The position numbers were made by a program, and so were the translations under genes. Below the pieces are notes generated by a model. That model had not been told where the DNA came from. It saw nothing but the letters and a program-made list of their open reading frames with translations, and ran no database searches. From a virus, in the IMG/VR virus record IMGVR_UViG_3300032241_001112, positions 1 through 27,207 of that record: a stretch of 27,207 nucleotides of DNA. One strand, 5' to 3'. Position 1 is the stretch's first letter. Every line of letters starts with the position of its first letter. Below, one piece after another: positions 19,109-26,478 of this stretch.

Positions 19109-22100
19109 CTATTTTGGACTCCAGGCAGCTAACTGTATGTGTACACGGTCTGGATGTGTAAAGGTTCCGCCCCAGCGCAGACCATATGTACCCAATGTTA
19201 TTGTTTTGTTAATTAACTCAGCTTGTGCACCAGAGTCGATGGCTACACCTGATCCGTGACTGTCTGGGTGTGCTGGATTTCCCGGTGTTGGGGTAGTCAA
19301 TCGCCCAAATCTTGCAGTATTTACAGTTGGATTTGTATTAATATCGCCACCGGCCTGTTTCCAAGCGTCATACATGGCCTGTTGATACTCTGGTCCGCGA
19401 TAAGCACTGCATACCGTTACTTTTTGTCCAGTTAATGTCTTAAACGCCTGCGCCATTTGTAAGAAAGCGTTTTGGAATGCTGTTCCTGTTTGTTGGAAAG
19501 CTGCTAGTGTACCCGACCCCGATCCAGTGAAACTTAATACAGCGGCCGGATCTATGCCGGTTAGATTAGTACCATCGGGTGGTTGTCCGGCATCTGCCGG
19601 ACTAGGCAATGCATTAACTGCCAGCACATCTATGGCATAACGACCGTGATTAAAGTATTCTTCTGGGCTACCAGCATTGCCCACAACCGGAGGTGGTGTG
19701 TCTACAAAACCTTGCTTGCGCCATTGTGTGGCTAACTCTGCACTACGATACTTATGAGCAACAAACAGCATGCCAGCGGCCGTGCATATATCATCTGATG
19801 GTACTATACCACCATTGGCACCCAGGGCTGCATAGTTGTCTACAAATTCGCTGAATTGTAGTGCATCTTGTATTTGACTGTTACTGGTAAATGCTGACTG
19901 ACTGGTTATACTATCTTTATTTGTCCAGCTTTCGCTGTTGCCCAATACACCCGACACAGTATATTGATCAATTGCATCTGGTTTAATATATCCGGCACTG
20001 GCAAGATAGTAGGGATCAACTTGATATTTGCCGATTAACGGTGCAACAACTTTAGTATAATCACTGGCACTTTCAAAGAATCCCAATTCGGCACACATGG
20101 CACGAGCCATATCGGCTGTAAAACTTGGGCTACCGGAACCAATGCCATTGGGCGGAGTATATGTTTCTGGTTTATTTAGATTAGTCTGTGGACAAGTACC
20201 GCTGATAGATTTTCCTGCGGCCTGCGTTATGCCAATATCTTGTCCGGCTACACTACCAGCACCAGAGTTTACCGGATTTCCAGACCCGTCAGTCAATCCA
20301 ATTCCACTGCCGGTTGTTACCTGTCCAGGTTGTGGTGCACCGGCATTGGCCAATGCTTGTCTAACAATGTCTATTTTACCTGCGGCAACTGCGCCAACAC
20401 TGGCACAGGTAATACTGCCGTCTGGACCACGTAGTCCTCTATTCTGTTGCGCCACATTACTATTGGCTGCAGCAATAACATAATTGTCTGGTTGACCAAC
20501 TGCGGCCGGCCAGAATACACACAAATACAGATCTTGCAATTTAGGATTTGGACATTTTTTAGTAAACTTAAAATAGTTAAAATATTTTAATACCCAGTCC
20601 ATTTGTGTGACACGGTCCAATTGTGCCAATGCTTGTGTAGTGGTGCCCAGTCCTGTGGCTGTTGCCGGCATAAACTGTATGAGACCTGTGGCGCCAATGC
20701 TGTTTACAATACCTGGATCGTAAGTTGCTGCAGATTCGTTGTACATAAATGCCAACAAATCTATATAATTTGCATTTAATTTTCCAGCAACTTCTTTAAC
20801 CTTGTCAAGGAATGCTGTATCTGTGGTCCACGGTGCTGATCCATTTGCTGTTTTACCAAAATTGCGTAGTGTACCCAGATCAAGTTTGTTGCCATTGGGT
20901 TCTGGTAGTGTATATGTTGTTGGAACCGATCCTCCACCAACTTTAACTTCGCAAGTCCTAGATGGCAACGATGGAGTTGGAGGCGTAGCAGCCGGAGAAC
21001 GAGTATAAGGCTCATGATGTGGTAATGTCGTAACTATACTGCTAATTTGTCCTGCACTGGCTTTCCATAACTTGGTAGCACCATCGTAACCGGCGTCCTC
21101 AAATTGTTTTAACTGTGGCGAAATATCAACTTTTTTAACAGTATCATTATCTCCGGCAGAGCTATTAAGATCTATAGTAGATCCTGCCACAGTAATTGCA
21201 CCAGTGGTGCCTACCTTAAGCGTAGCAGCTCCCAGCGTCATATCGTTGCCTGTGCCTATCCACGTTTTACTGGCACCATACAATAATGTTGTGTCGGTGC
21301 TACTTATCAGTATTTGTGCTGATGTTTGCTGTATGCTGGTTGCAGCATTAAAATTAATTGACGAGCCGGAATCAATATTAACATTGGCATCTGAATAAAG
21401 ATTCAAGTCTCCTTGTGATCGTAGACTAAAAGATCCAGCATTGTAAATATTCATTGTGCCGTCTTGCCTCATTTCAATCCAATTGGTTCCAGTAGAATTA
21501 ATAATATACAGAATATTTTCTGTATCGTTCATTAAAATTTGGTGCCCACCGGCGCTGCGTATACGTACAAGATTATCAACGCCAGAGCTGTCGCCGTCGT
21601 CCATTACAAAACTGTGCCCGCCTTTACGAGCCGTTACTTCGTAGTCTTTGGCATTGATAGACCCGTCGGCTAACTTAGCAGAATATTGCGGATCATCGGC
21701 TGGATCGTTTCCATAGGCACGACCCGGTGTACTAATACCAAATACATGACTGGGGCTTTCGCGTTGACTATTGGAACTTATTGCGCCTCGTACAGGATCT
21801 TTATCCAGTCCCTGTTGGAATAATATCTTAGACTGCCACTCGTGTATGGGTTTTGGATTATTGTAGAAATTTGGTGTATAGGCATCGTCATTGTTTTCGT
21901 TAAATTCTACCACTGGTAAAGTTTGTCCATCCGTTAAACTACCAGCAACTTCTTGTCCGGCTGTTTCTTTGTCTACCTTATTACCGCCAGCTAGGGCAGG
22001 TACCATATAATGGCTTAGTGTGGGGTTAACACAGGCAAACCAGTAACCACGATCTGGATCCCCGTTGACAAAAGTACACAATACTTGATTACCTATATCT

Positions 22101-22399
22101 GGCGGCACCATCCACATACCATAGGTATGGTTGGTTGTTGTATATTTGTTAGTTGCTACAGTGTCGCCAACAAACGTTGCGCCAAAGAATGGACTGGCAT
22201 AACTGACTGTTTGCCAAAAGTTTATATCATCTTGTTGTCCGCCTAGATCTGGAATCCATACACGAACACGGCCAGTACGCATTGGGTCTTGATTATCTTT
22301 TACCACACCCATATAGGTAGCGGTTTCAAATCTTTTTCCTTCTGACCCACGTGTGGCCCATTTTGGTAGTTTCGAGTAAGCTCGTTTATCTAATGGCAT
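19109..22399 (-). CDS. gp5: Baseplate central spike gp5-like protein with several peptidoglycan-degrading modules
   Basis: This 1096-residue protein combines a tail spike with cell-wall enzymes (T4 gp5 has 575). Residues 25-135 form the N-terminal OB-fold typical of gp5/VgrG (ATYMGVVKDNQDPMRTGRVR, VLCTFVNGDPDRGYW). Residues about 265-425 have short alternating strands (GDLNLYSDANVNIDSGSSIN) typical of the VgrG/gp5 beta-helix needle. Residues 530-660 are a lytic transglycosylase (SLT) domain with putative catalytic E555 (MYNES) and GATGLIQFMPATA at 569-581. Residues about 755-860 contain ELGFFES and IGKYQVDPYYLASAGYIKP, suggesting a second, unassigned muramidase-like module. Residues 985-1096 are a peptidase M15-like domain with SAYRG, HGSGVAID (H1048, D1055), GLRWGG and VHIQ (H1087). 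It would digest the wall during tail penetration. The T4 gp5 lysozyme is replaced, and here hydrolases follow the needle rather than sit between OB-fold and needle. The ribosome site is weak. Confidence 0.9.
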   Translation of the reverse strand: MPLDKRAYSKLPKWATRGSEGKRFETATYMGVVKDNQDPMRTGRVRVWIPDLGGQQDDINFWQTVSYASPFFGATFVGDTVATNKYTTTNHTYGMWMVPPDIGNQVLCTFVNGDPDRGYWFACVNPTLSHYMVPALAGGNKVDKETAGQEVAGSLTDGQTLPVVEFNENNDDAYTPNFYNNPKPIHEWQSKILFQQGLDKDPVRGAISSNSQRESPSHVFGISTPGRAYGNDPADDPQYSAKLADGSINAKDYEVTARKGGHSFVMDDGDSSGVDNLVRIRSAGGHQILMNDTENILYIINSTGTNWIEMRQDGTMNIYNAGSFSLRSQGDLNLYSDANVNIDSGSSINFNAATSIQQTSAQILISSTDTTLLYGASKTWIGTGNDMTLGAATLKVGTTGAITVAGSTIDLNSSAGDNDTVKKVDISPQLKQFEDAGYDGATKLWKASAGQISSIVTTLPHHEPYTRSPAATPPTPSLPSRTCEVKVGGGSVPTTYTLPEPNGNKLDLGTLRNFGKTANGSAPWTTDTAFLDKVKEVAGKLNANYIDLLAFMYNESAATYDPGIVNSIGATGLIQFMPATATGLGTTTQALAQLDRVTQMDWVLKYFNYFKFTKKCPNPKLQDLYLCVFWPAAVGQPDNYVIAAANSNVAQQNRGLRGPDGSITCASVGAVAAGKIDIVRQALANAGAPQPGQVTTGSGIGLTDGSGNPVNSGAGSVAGQDIGITQAAGKSISGTCPQTNLNKPETYTPPNGIGSGSPSFTADMARAMCAELGFFESASDYTKVVAPLIGKYQVDPYYLASAGYIKPDAIDQYTVSGVLGNSESWTNKDSITSQSAFTSNSQIQDALQFSEFVDNYAALGANGGIVPSDDICTAAGMLFVAHKYRSAELATQWRKQGFVDTPPPVVGNAGSPEEYFNHGRYAIDVLAVNALPSPADAGQPPDGTNLTGIDPAAVLSFTGSGSGTLAAFQQTGTAFQNAFLQMAQAFKTLTGQKVTVCSAYRGPEYQQAMYDAWKQAGGDINTNPTVNTARFGRLTTPTPGNPAHPDSHGSGVAIDSGAQAELINKTITLGTYGLRWGGTFTHPDRVHIQLAAWSPK

Positions 22400-22422
22400 T
22401 TTTTAAGATCTTTATATTTTAC

Positions 22423-25173
22423 TTATTGTGTGAATACCGTACCACTCTTAACTCCCGATGAGTATCGAGCCCGGGCATCTGCAAGTGCTTTAGAATCTGC
22501 TGGGCTCAATTGACTAGACAGGCCGCTACTATCTAGTGTTGCTCCATTGTTAACTACGGTTGTTAGTTGTTTGGTTTGTGGTTCTGCAGTAGATGGTGCG
22601 TCTGGAGACCGTAGCAACACTGTTTCGGTACCGGGTGGTGCAGGCAATGATGTGTATGTTTCTACCCATGCTGGGCTTGTTGCTGTTTGCGCAGATTGTA
22701 TATTTCTAATTCTACCACTGGGCAACGATGGGCTAATTGTTCCCCCAGACACTCGAGGATTATCGGCGGCTGAATTATTGATACCCGAATCGTTATTTGC
22801 CGAACTTTCTCTACTGAGCGAGGTAGTGCTACTGGCCGTATTAGCTTTAATGTCATCTGGCCCGCCGGGTATTCTGTACATTTTTAATGTTTGCAAGAAT
22901 TTCCCTTGGCGAAATTCGTTTTCTACTTCTTTAACGGCAAAAAACCCGCTGAATGCACTAGATGATTCACTACCATAATATTTTAACTGTCCACGTGGAT
23001 TTCCGGCTGGGTCGATGTCAGCTGGGGTTTTGAACACTACGTTGCAAAAAACTATTCCGGTATCCATTTGTAAACTACTGCCGTCTCCAGCAATAAACTG
23101 CCCGTCTGGTTGTTGTATTGCTTCTGGTCCAAACAATACATCGTCTTGTTTAATAAAATCTGGATCGCCAATTATTTTTAGATCTAAGTTAACCATATCT
23201 CCGCCGGTTACACTATAAATGCTGGTCTTAAAACTTTGTGCATTTTGTGCGTCGGACCTACTAATAGCACCAGATGCATTGTTAGCATCGGAGTTAATTA
23301 GTACATTCTGTGTTGGCTGTACCTGCTGATAATTTGTTTGCATTTCCGTTTTAGCAGTAGTTGGAACATCATCACTTGACCCTTTGTATTTGGCAACTAC
23401 TTCTTTTTGATTTTTGTTTATTTGTAAAGAATTAACAAAAAGTTTATTAAACTCAATATTAAAATCAACAACATCTCTGTTGTAGCCAGTATATAAGAAT
23501 TCGTAATTTTTTACAGGATTTGGTAAAGCAGCTCGTGCTGCTCTCATGTCTCTGGTGTTATAATACAAATAAGGAATAATATAAAAATCAACGTGCTTAG
23601 AAAGAAAACCTCGACTAGGGTCGTATTTGCCTAACTTTACCTTAGGAACAATTTTATACCATTTTACTGGTTTGTTTCCAAGTCTTTTTGATAATGTGTT
23701 TAATCTATCATCAGCACTGGCCGGAGCATTTTCTTTTTCTGTGTTTATTAATTGGTCTGTGATGTATGTACTGTTAATTATAATGTCATCAATGGCTGCC
23801 ACAATAGAAGTACCAGCTAGTATAGAAAATACTTGTATATTTGTTTGATTTCCTGCCACCGACGGTGTTTTTTCATTCATTTTTTTATCATCGGCACGAC
23901 GTTGTGTGCTGTCTTTTTCTGCCATTGCTGTTTTTGCTGCATCGGCACGCTTAGGAATAGCCACCTTTGCATTTTTAATTGACCCTTCATCAACTCCGCC
24001 GCGGCCGTCATCTAATATAACAAATCCAATGGTATCGGCTTCTAGCATAAATCCACTGCCAACAAGAGACTGCTGATATGAATTATATGCTGTGGCTAAA
24101 CTACTGGCATCTAAACTTAAGGAAGGTATTGGAGCGGGTGTGTTTGCAGAAGATTCTGGTTGTTTAACGTCATTGTTACTAGTTGTTCCACCTTGCCCTT
24201 TACGAACGTCGGCAGCTGTTTTGGGAGAAGTAACCGCTTGTTTTTTTGGTACTGTGACCTCAGTTGAACTTTGAGCAGCTAATGCTAATTCTTCTGCTTC
24301 TTTGTTCAATCCACTTGGTGTTTCTCTCTGAGTAATTTGTGTTAGCTTTGCCTGCTTGAGTGTTGCTCCAGCACTGTCATTGTTATTTAAGTAGTCGTTT
24401 ACTGTAGATGCTTTAATTTCAACGTTAATGGGAATAGATTGAAAACTCTGATTATAAGATTCATGATTATATGGCATGGCTTCAAAGTTATATTCTGTGC
24501 CTTTTACTGTGGCTCGCATCTTAAAACTTTTTATATTAATAGGATACCATTTGGTTAGTGGTGTTGCAATAGGTGCTCCTGAGTCATCGTATCCTCTAAA
24601 TCCAATTTCAATTACATAAGGTATCGACATATAATTTTCAATTCCCAGGTATTCGGCTAAATCTAACAGTCTATTCATTAAGGTCATACCATATGGCTCA
24701 ACGATTGTAAATGTTAAATCTATGCCATTGGTTGCTTTAGTTTCTGCATTTGGTGCAATAACGCTGTGTATCTTTAATTCTTCAAAATAAAAATCGTCTT
24801 GAAAAAACACACTTCTTCCATATGTACTGCCATCTGGATTTGCGTAAGTTTTATATCGGCTTGCATCACCTATTAGAGTAGTGGTAGGTTTCCAGTTTCC
24901 GGGATTATCTACTAACCAATTATAATCTTCTACTGTTAGTGCGTGTAAACTTAATCCATAGGTATAACTAGAGTAATTGTGTAATTTGTTTTCTGTTGCT
25001 ATAAACGTCGCTGGGCCTTCGGTAAAAATACCCGCTTGTTCTGGGAGACTGCCAGTTTCGTCAAGTTCCTGGCTAGGTTCTGTGCTCGACGATACTGTCT
25101 GCAATGGAGGATTTGTAACCGGCGGCGAACTTTTTAATGCCCGTTTTTCGTCTGTTGTTAAAAGTCTTGCCAT
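22423..25173 (-). CDS. Baseplate hub-like structural protein (gp27 position)
   Basis: This 916-residue protein lies between gp53 and gp5, where a hub protein that binds the gp5 spike is expected. Residues 1-60 are polar and probably disordered. Residues 62-255 form a conserved-looking domain (LHNYSSYTYGLSLHALTVED, IDLTFTIVEPYGMTLMNRLL, YVIEIGFRGYDDSG). A Lys/Gln/Ser-rich linker spans about 270-350. Residues 440-600 and 655-770 look folded; the latter has LDLKIIGDPDFIKQDD and FSGFFAVKEVENEFRQGKF, resembling the last domain of gp27/late-control-D hubs, where a placed ligand strand is followed by a binding-site strand pair. Residues 775-916 are Ser/Pro-rich and disordered. T4 gp27 has 391 residues, so if related it is greatly expanded. 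Homology with gp27 is inference from position and this short resemblance. The start has AGGA upstream and lies 4 nt after the gp53 stop. Confidence 0.75.
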   Translation of the reverse strand: MARLLTTDEKRALKSSPPVTNPPLQTVSSSTEPSQELDETGSLPEQAGIFTEGPATFIATENKLHNYSSYTYGLSLHALTVEDYNWLVDNPGNWKPTTTLIGDASRYKTYANPDGSTYGRSVFFQDDFYFEELKIHSVIAPNAETKATNGIDLTFTIVEPYGMTLMNRLLDLAEYLGIENYMSIPYVIEIGFRGYDDSGAPIATPLTKWYPINIKSFKMRATVKGTEYNFEAMPYNHESYNQSFQSIPINVEIKASTVNDYLNNNDSAGATLKQAKLTQITQRETPSGLNKEAEELALAAQSSTEVTVPKKQAVTSPKTAADVRKGQGGTTSNNDVKQPESSANTPAPIPSLSLDASSLATAYNSYQQSLVGSGFMLEADTIGFVILDDGRGGVDEGSIKNAKVAIPKRADAAKTAMAEKDSTQRRADDKKMNEKTPSVAGNQTNIQVFSILAGTSIVAAIDDIIINSTYITDQLINTEKENAPASADDRLNTLSKRLGNKPVKWYKIVPKVKLGKYDPSRGFLSKHVDFYIIPYLYYNTRDMRAARAALPNPVKNYEFLYTGYNRDVVDFNIEFNKLFVNSLQINKNQKEVVAKYKGSSDDVPTTAKTEMQTNYQQVQPTQNVLINSDANNASGAISRSDAQNAQSFKTSIYSVTGGDMVNLDLKIIGDPDFIKQDDVLFGPEAIQQPDGQFIAGDGSSLQMDTGIVFCNVVFKTPADIDPAGNPRGQLKYYGSESSSAFSGFFAVKEVENEFRQGKFLQTLKMYRIPGGPDDIKANTASSTTSLSRESSANNDSGINNSAADNPRVSGGTISPSLPSGRIRNIQSAQTATSPAWVETYTSLPAPPGTETVLLRSPDAPSTAEPQTKQLTTVVNNGATLDSSGLSSQLSPADSKALADARARYSSGVKSGTVFTQ

Positions 25174-25177
25174 TGGC

Positions 25178-25483
25178 TTAGATTCCTAAGTCTGCGGTAA
25201 GCGTGGCCTTATTTGGAACAAAAATAGTTACGCCGGCATAAAAGTCCAACAATGGATCCTCTAATACATTGGGATTGCGAGCGCGAAATACCCACCATAG
25301 CCCACTGTCTCCGTATAAGTCATAGGCCAGCATGTCGGGGCGGTATTGATATACAGTGTTAATTACGTAAGGAACATCATCAGGTTTTTTGGTAATAGGT
25401 CTATAATTTAAGATATCCATAAATCGACCAAAACTTGGTGTACTATAATAAGGACTGGTTTTTTTATAAGTAACGTTGGTCAT
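25178..25483 (-). CDS. gp53: Baseplate wedge protein gp53
   Basis: This 101-residue protein matches the core of T4 gp53, a wedge subunit that clamps the gp6-gp7-gp25 core and carries a LysM-like domain. The signature is at residues 45-66: YQYRPDMLAYDLYG followed by DSGLWWVF, then NPNVLEDPLLDFYAG and a final IFVPN. The N-terminus has YYSTPSFGRFMDILNYRPI. It is about half the length of T4 gp53 (196), so it may be a minimal version holding little beyond the LysM-like core. The ATG lies 1 nt after the tube cap stop, with AGCAGGA inside the end of that gene, so the two are probably translationally coupled. Confidence 0.88.
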   Translation of the reverse strand: MTNVTYKKTSPYYSTPSFGRFMDILNYRPITKKPDDVPYVINTVYQYRPDMLAYDLYGDSGLWWVFRARNPNVLEDPLLDFYAGVTIFVPNKATLTADLGI

Positions 25484-25484
25484 T

Positions 25485-26357
25485 TTATAGGAATCCTGCT
25501 ATGTCTGAATTATTGGTTCTTGTTCCTAATAATTTACCTTGACCAAATTGCGACAAAGAAAAATTGTTATAAACATTGTTGCGGCTGTATACTGGCTGTA
25601 CTACCACAGTGAGTTGACTACTTGTTGGTAAACGTACTGTAGCGTTCATTATGTTATTGTTAGGATCGCCGATGACTCTACCTTGATCCCCGCTTGGAAT
25701 TTCTAAGTAATCAACATCTGGAGGTAATACGTGACTAAAAGATTTTACTACACAGCTGACGTGGGGGAAGTAAAAATCTCCGTAACCATCTAAAAACACA
25801 ATAGGAGGAGGATTACCGGCTAATTCGTCGGCACCAAAAAACATCTTGGTACAGCTTCTGAAAAAATAAATTGCTGCCAACAAATACTGTCCTTCGTCAA
25901 TATTTTGTACTGTAAAATCCCCAGTGATACTGATTTCGCCTACATCGGATCCTTCGTAGAAGTAATTTTTATAATTACTGTGTGTCAGTGCCTGTTCTTG
26001 ATATCTGGCATTATGTGTAACTGTAATACTAGGAGTATATGGAAATACTACACCATTGGTACGAGTAAGTATTTGTTGTACTGATTGTACTGTGCTGGCA
26101 TCACCAACCTGGTTAAATATAGCTGAAGGAAAGTTAACAGGAAGCCCAATTTTTACACGCCAGTCTGTAGACTTGGAAGTTTTGCCTTGTGCCTGTATGT
26201 TAACAGTGGGGTTGCCTTTTTTACCGGTTGAAGCACCGCCTGGAAACAGTCCTGCAGCACCCAGTCGTGAGCTAACTGCTGACATGGCACTGGAAGCAGC
26301 GCCAGCTACAGCACCCGTAACACCGTTAACAGCATCGCCAATGATAGAATCAAACAT
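25485..26357 (-). CDS. Baseplate tail-tube cap/initiator protein (gp48/gp54-like)
   Basis: This 290-residue protein belongs to the T4 gp48/gp54 group, which caps the hub and starts polymerisation of the tail tube. The N-terminal 45 residues are Ala/Gly/Ser-rich and weakly hydrophobic. The family core spans about 100-270: VVFPYTPSITVTHNARYQ, YFFRSCTKMFFGADELAG, PPPIVFLDGYGDFYFP and SFSHVLPPDVDYLEIP, followed by VRLPTSSQLTVVVQPVYSRN. I cannot decide between gp48 (364 residues in T4) and gp54 (320); only one such gene is in the window. It is the first gene of the minus-strand operon, with AGGAA (26366-26370) before the ATG and a late-promoter motif further upstream. Confidence 0.87.
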   Translation of the reverse strand: MFDSIIGDAVNGVTGAVAGAASSAMSAVSSRLGAAGLFPGGASTGKKGNPTVNIQAQGKTSKSTDWRVKIGLPVNFPSAIFNQVGDASTVQSVQQILTRTNGVVFPYTPSITVTHNARYQEQALTHSNYKNYFYEGSDVGEISITGDFTVQNIDEGQYLLAAIYFFRSCTKMFFGADELAGNPPPIVFLDGYGDFYFPHVSCVVKSFSHVLPPDVDYLEIPSGDQGRVIGDPNNNIMNATVRLPTSSQLTVVVQPVYSRNNVYNNFSLSQFGQGKLLGTRTNNSDIAGFL

Positions 26358-26380
26358 TTACCAAGTTCCTAATTTATATA

Positions 26381-26389
26381 GTATTTATT
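26381..26389 (-). promoter_or_regulatory. T4-type late promoter motif before the tube cap gene
   Basis: AATAAATAC on the minus strand, 23 nt before the ATG, followed by TATATAAATTAGGAA, which includes the ribosome site. It would drive the tube cap to gp25 block. It is identical to the nine-base sites before gp6 and the fibre gene and resembles the T4 late consensus TATAAATA. Activity is inferred. Confidence 0.65.
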
Positions 26390-26421
26390 CGTATAATAAA
26401 CGGCTATTATTATTAAAAAGG

Positions 26422-26451
26422 TTGACAGTCCAAATAGACCTATGTTAGTAT
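26422..26451 (+). promoter_or_regulatory. Host sigma-70-type promoter for the gp55 gene
   Basis: A perfect -35 hexamer TTGACA (26422-26427) is followed after 18 nt by TAGTAT (26446-26451), a four-of-six match to TATAAT. Transcription would start near 26458, just before the GGGAG ribosome site (26465-26469). This is unlike the late motifs on the other strand and suits early or middle expression by unmodified host polymerase. The -35 is convincing; the choice of -10 is less certain. Confidence 0.5.
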
Positions 26452-26459
26452 ACACTAAC
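26444..26459. promoter_or_regulatory. Inverted repeat overlapping the gp55 promoter -10 (possible operator)
   Basis: GTTAGT (26444-26449) and ACTAAC (26454-26459) are perfect 6-bp inverted arms around ATAC. The element covers the proposed -10 and start site, a place where a bound repressor would block transcription. It is short enough to be chance, and no U-run follows, so it is not a terminator. Confidence 0.35.
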
Positions 26460-26478
26460 CTGTCGGGAGACACTAAAA

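Noticed and set aside
22400-22422. TATAAA-like sequence (AATATAAA) before gp5 as a late promoter
   Set aside because: It lacks the AATAAATAC match and lies only about 12 nt from the ATG, unlike the 20-23 nt at the three accepted sites.
26444-26459. Inverted repeat as a transcription terminator
   Set aside because: Arms are only 6 bp, AT-rich and not followed by a T-run, and the flanking genes diverge, so no terminator is needed.
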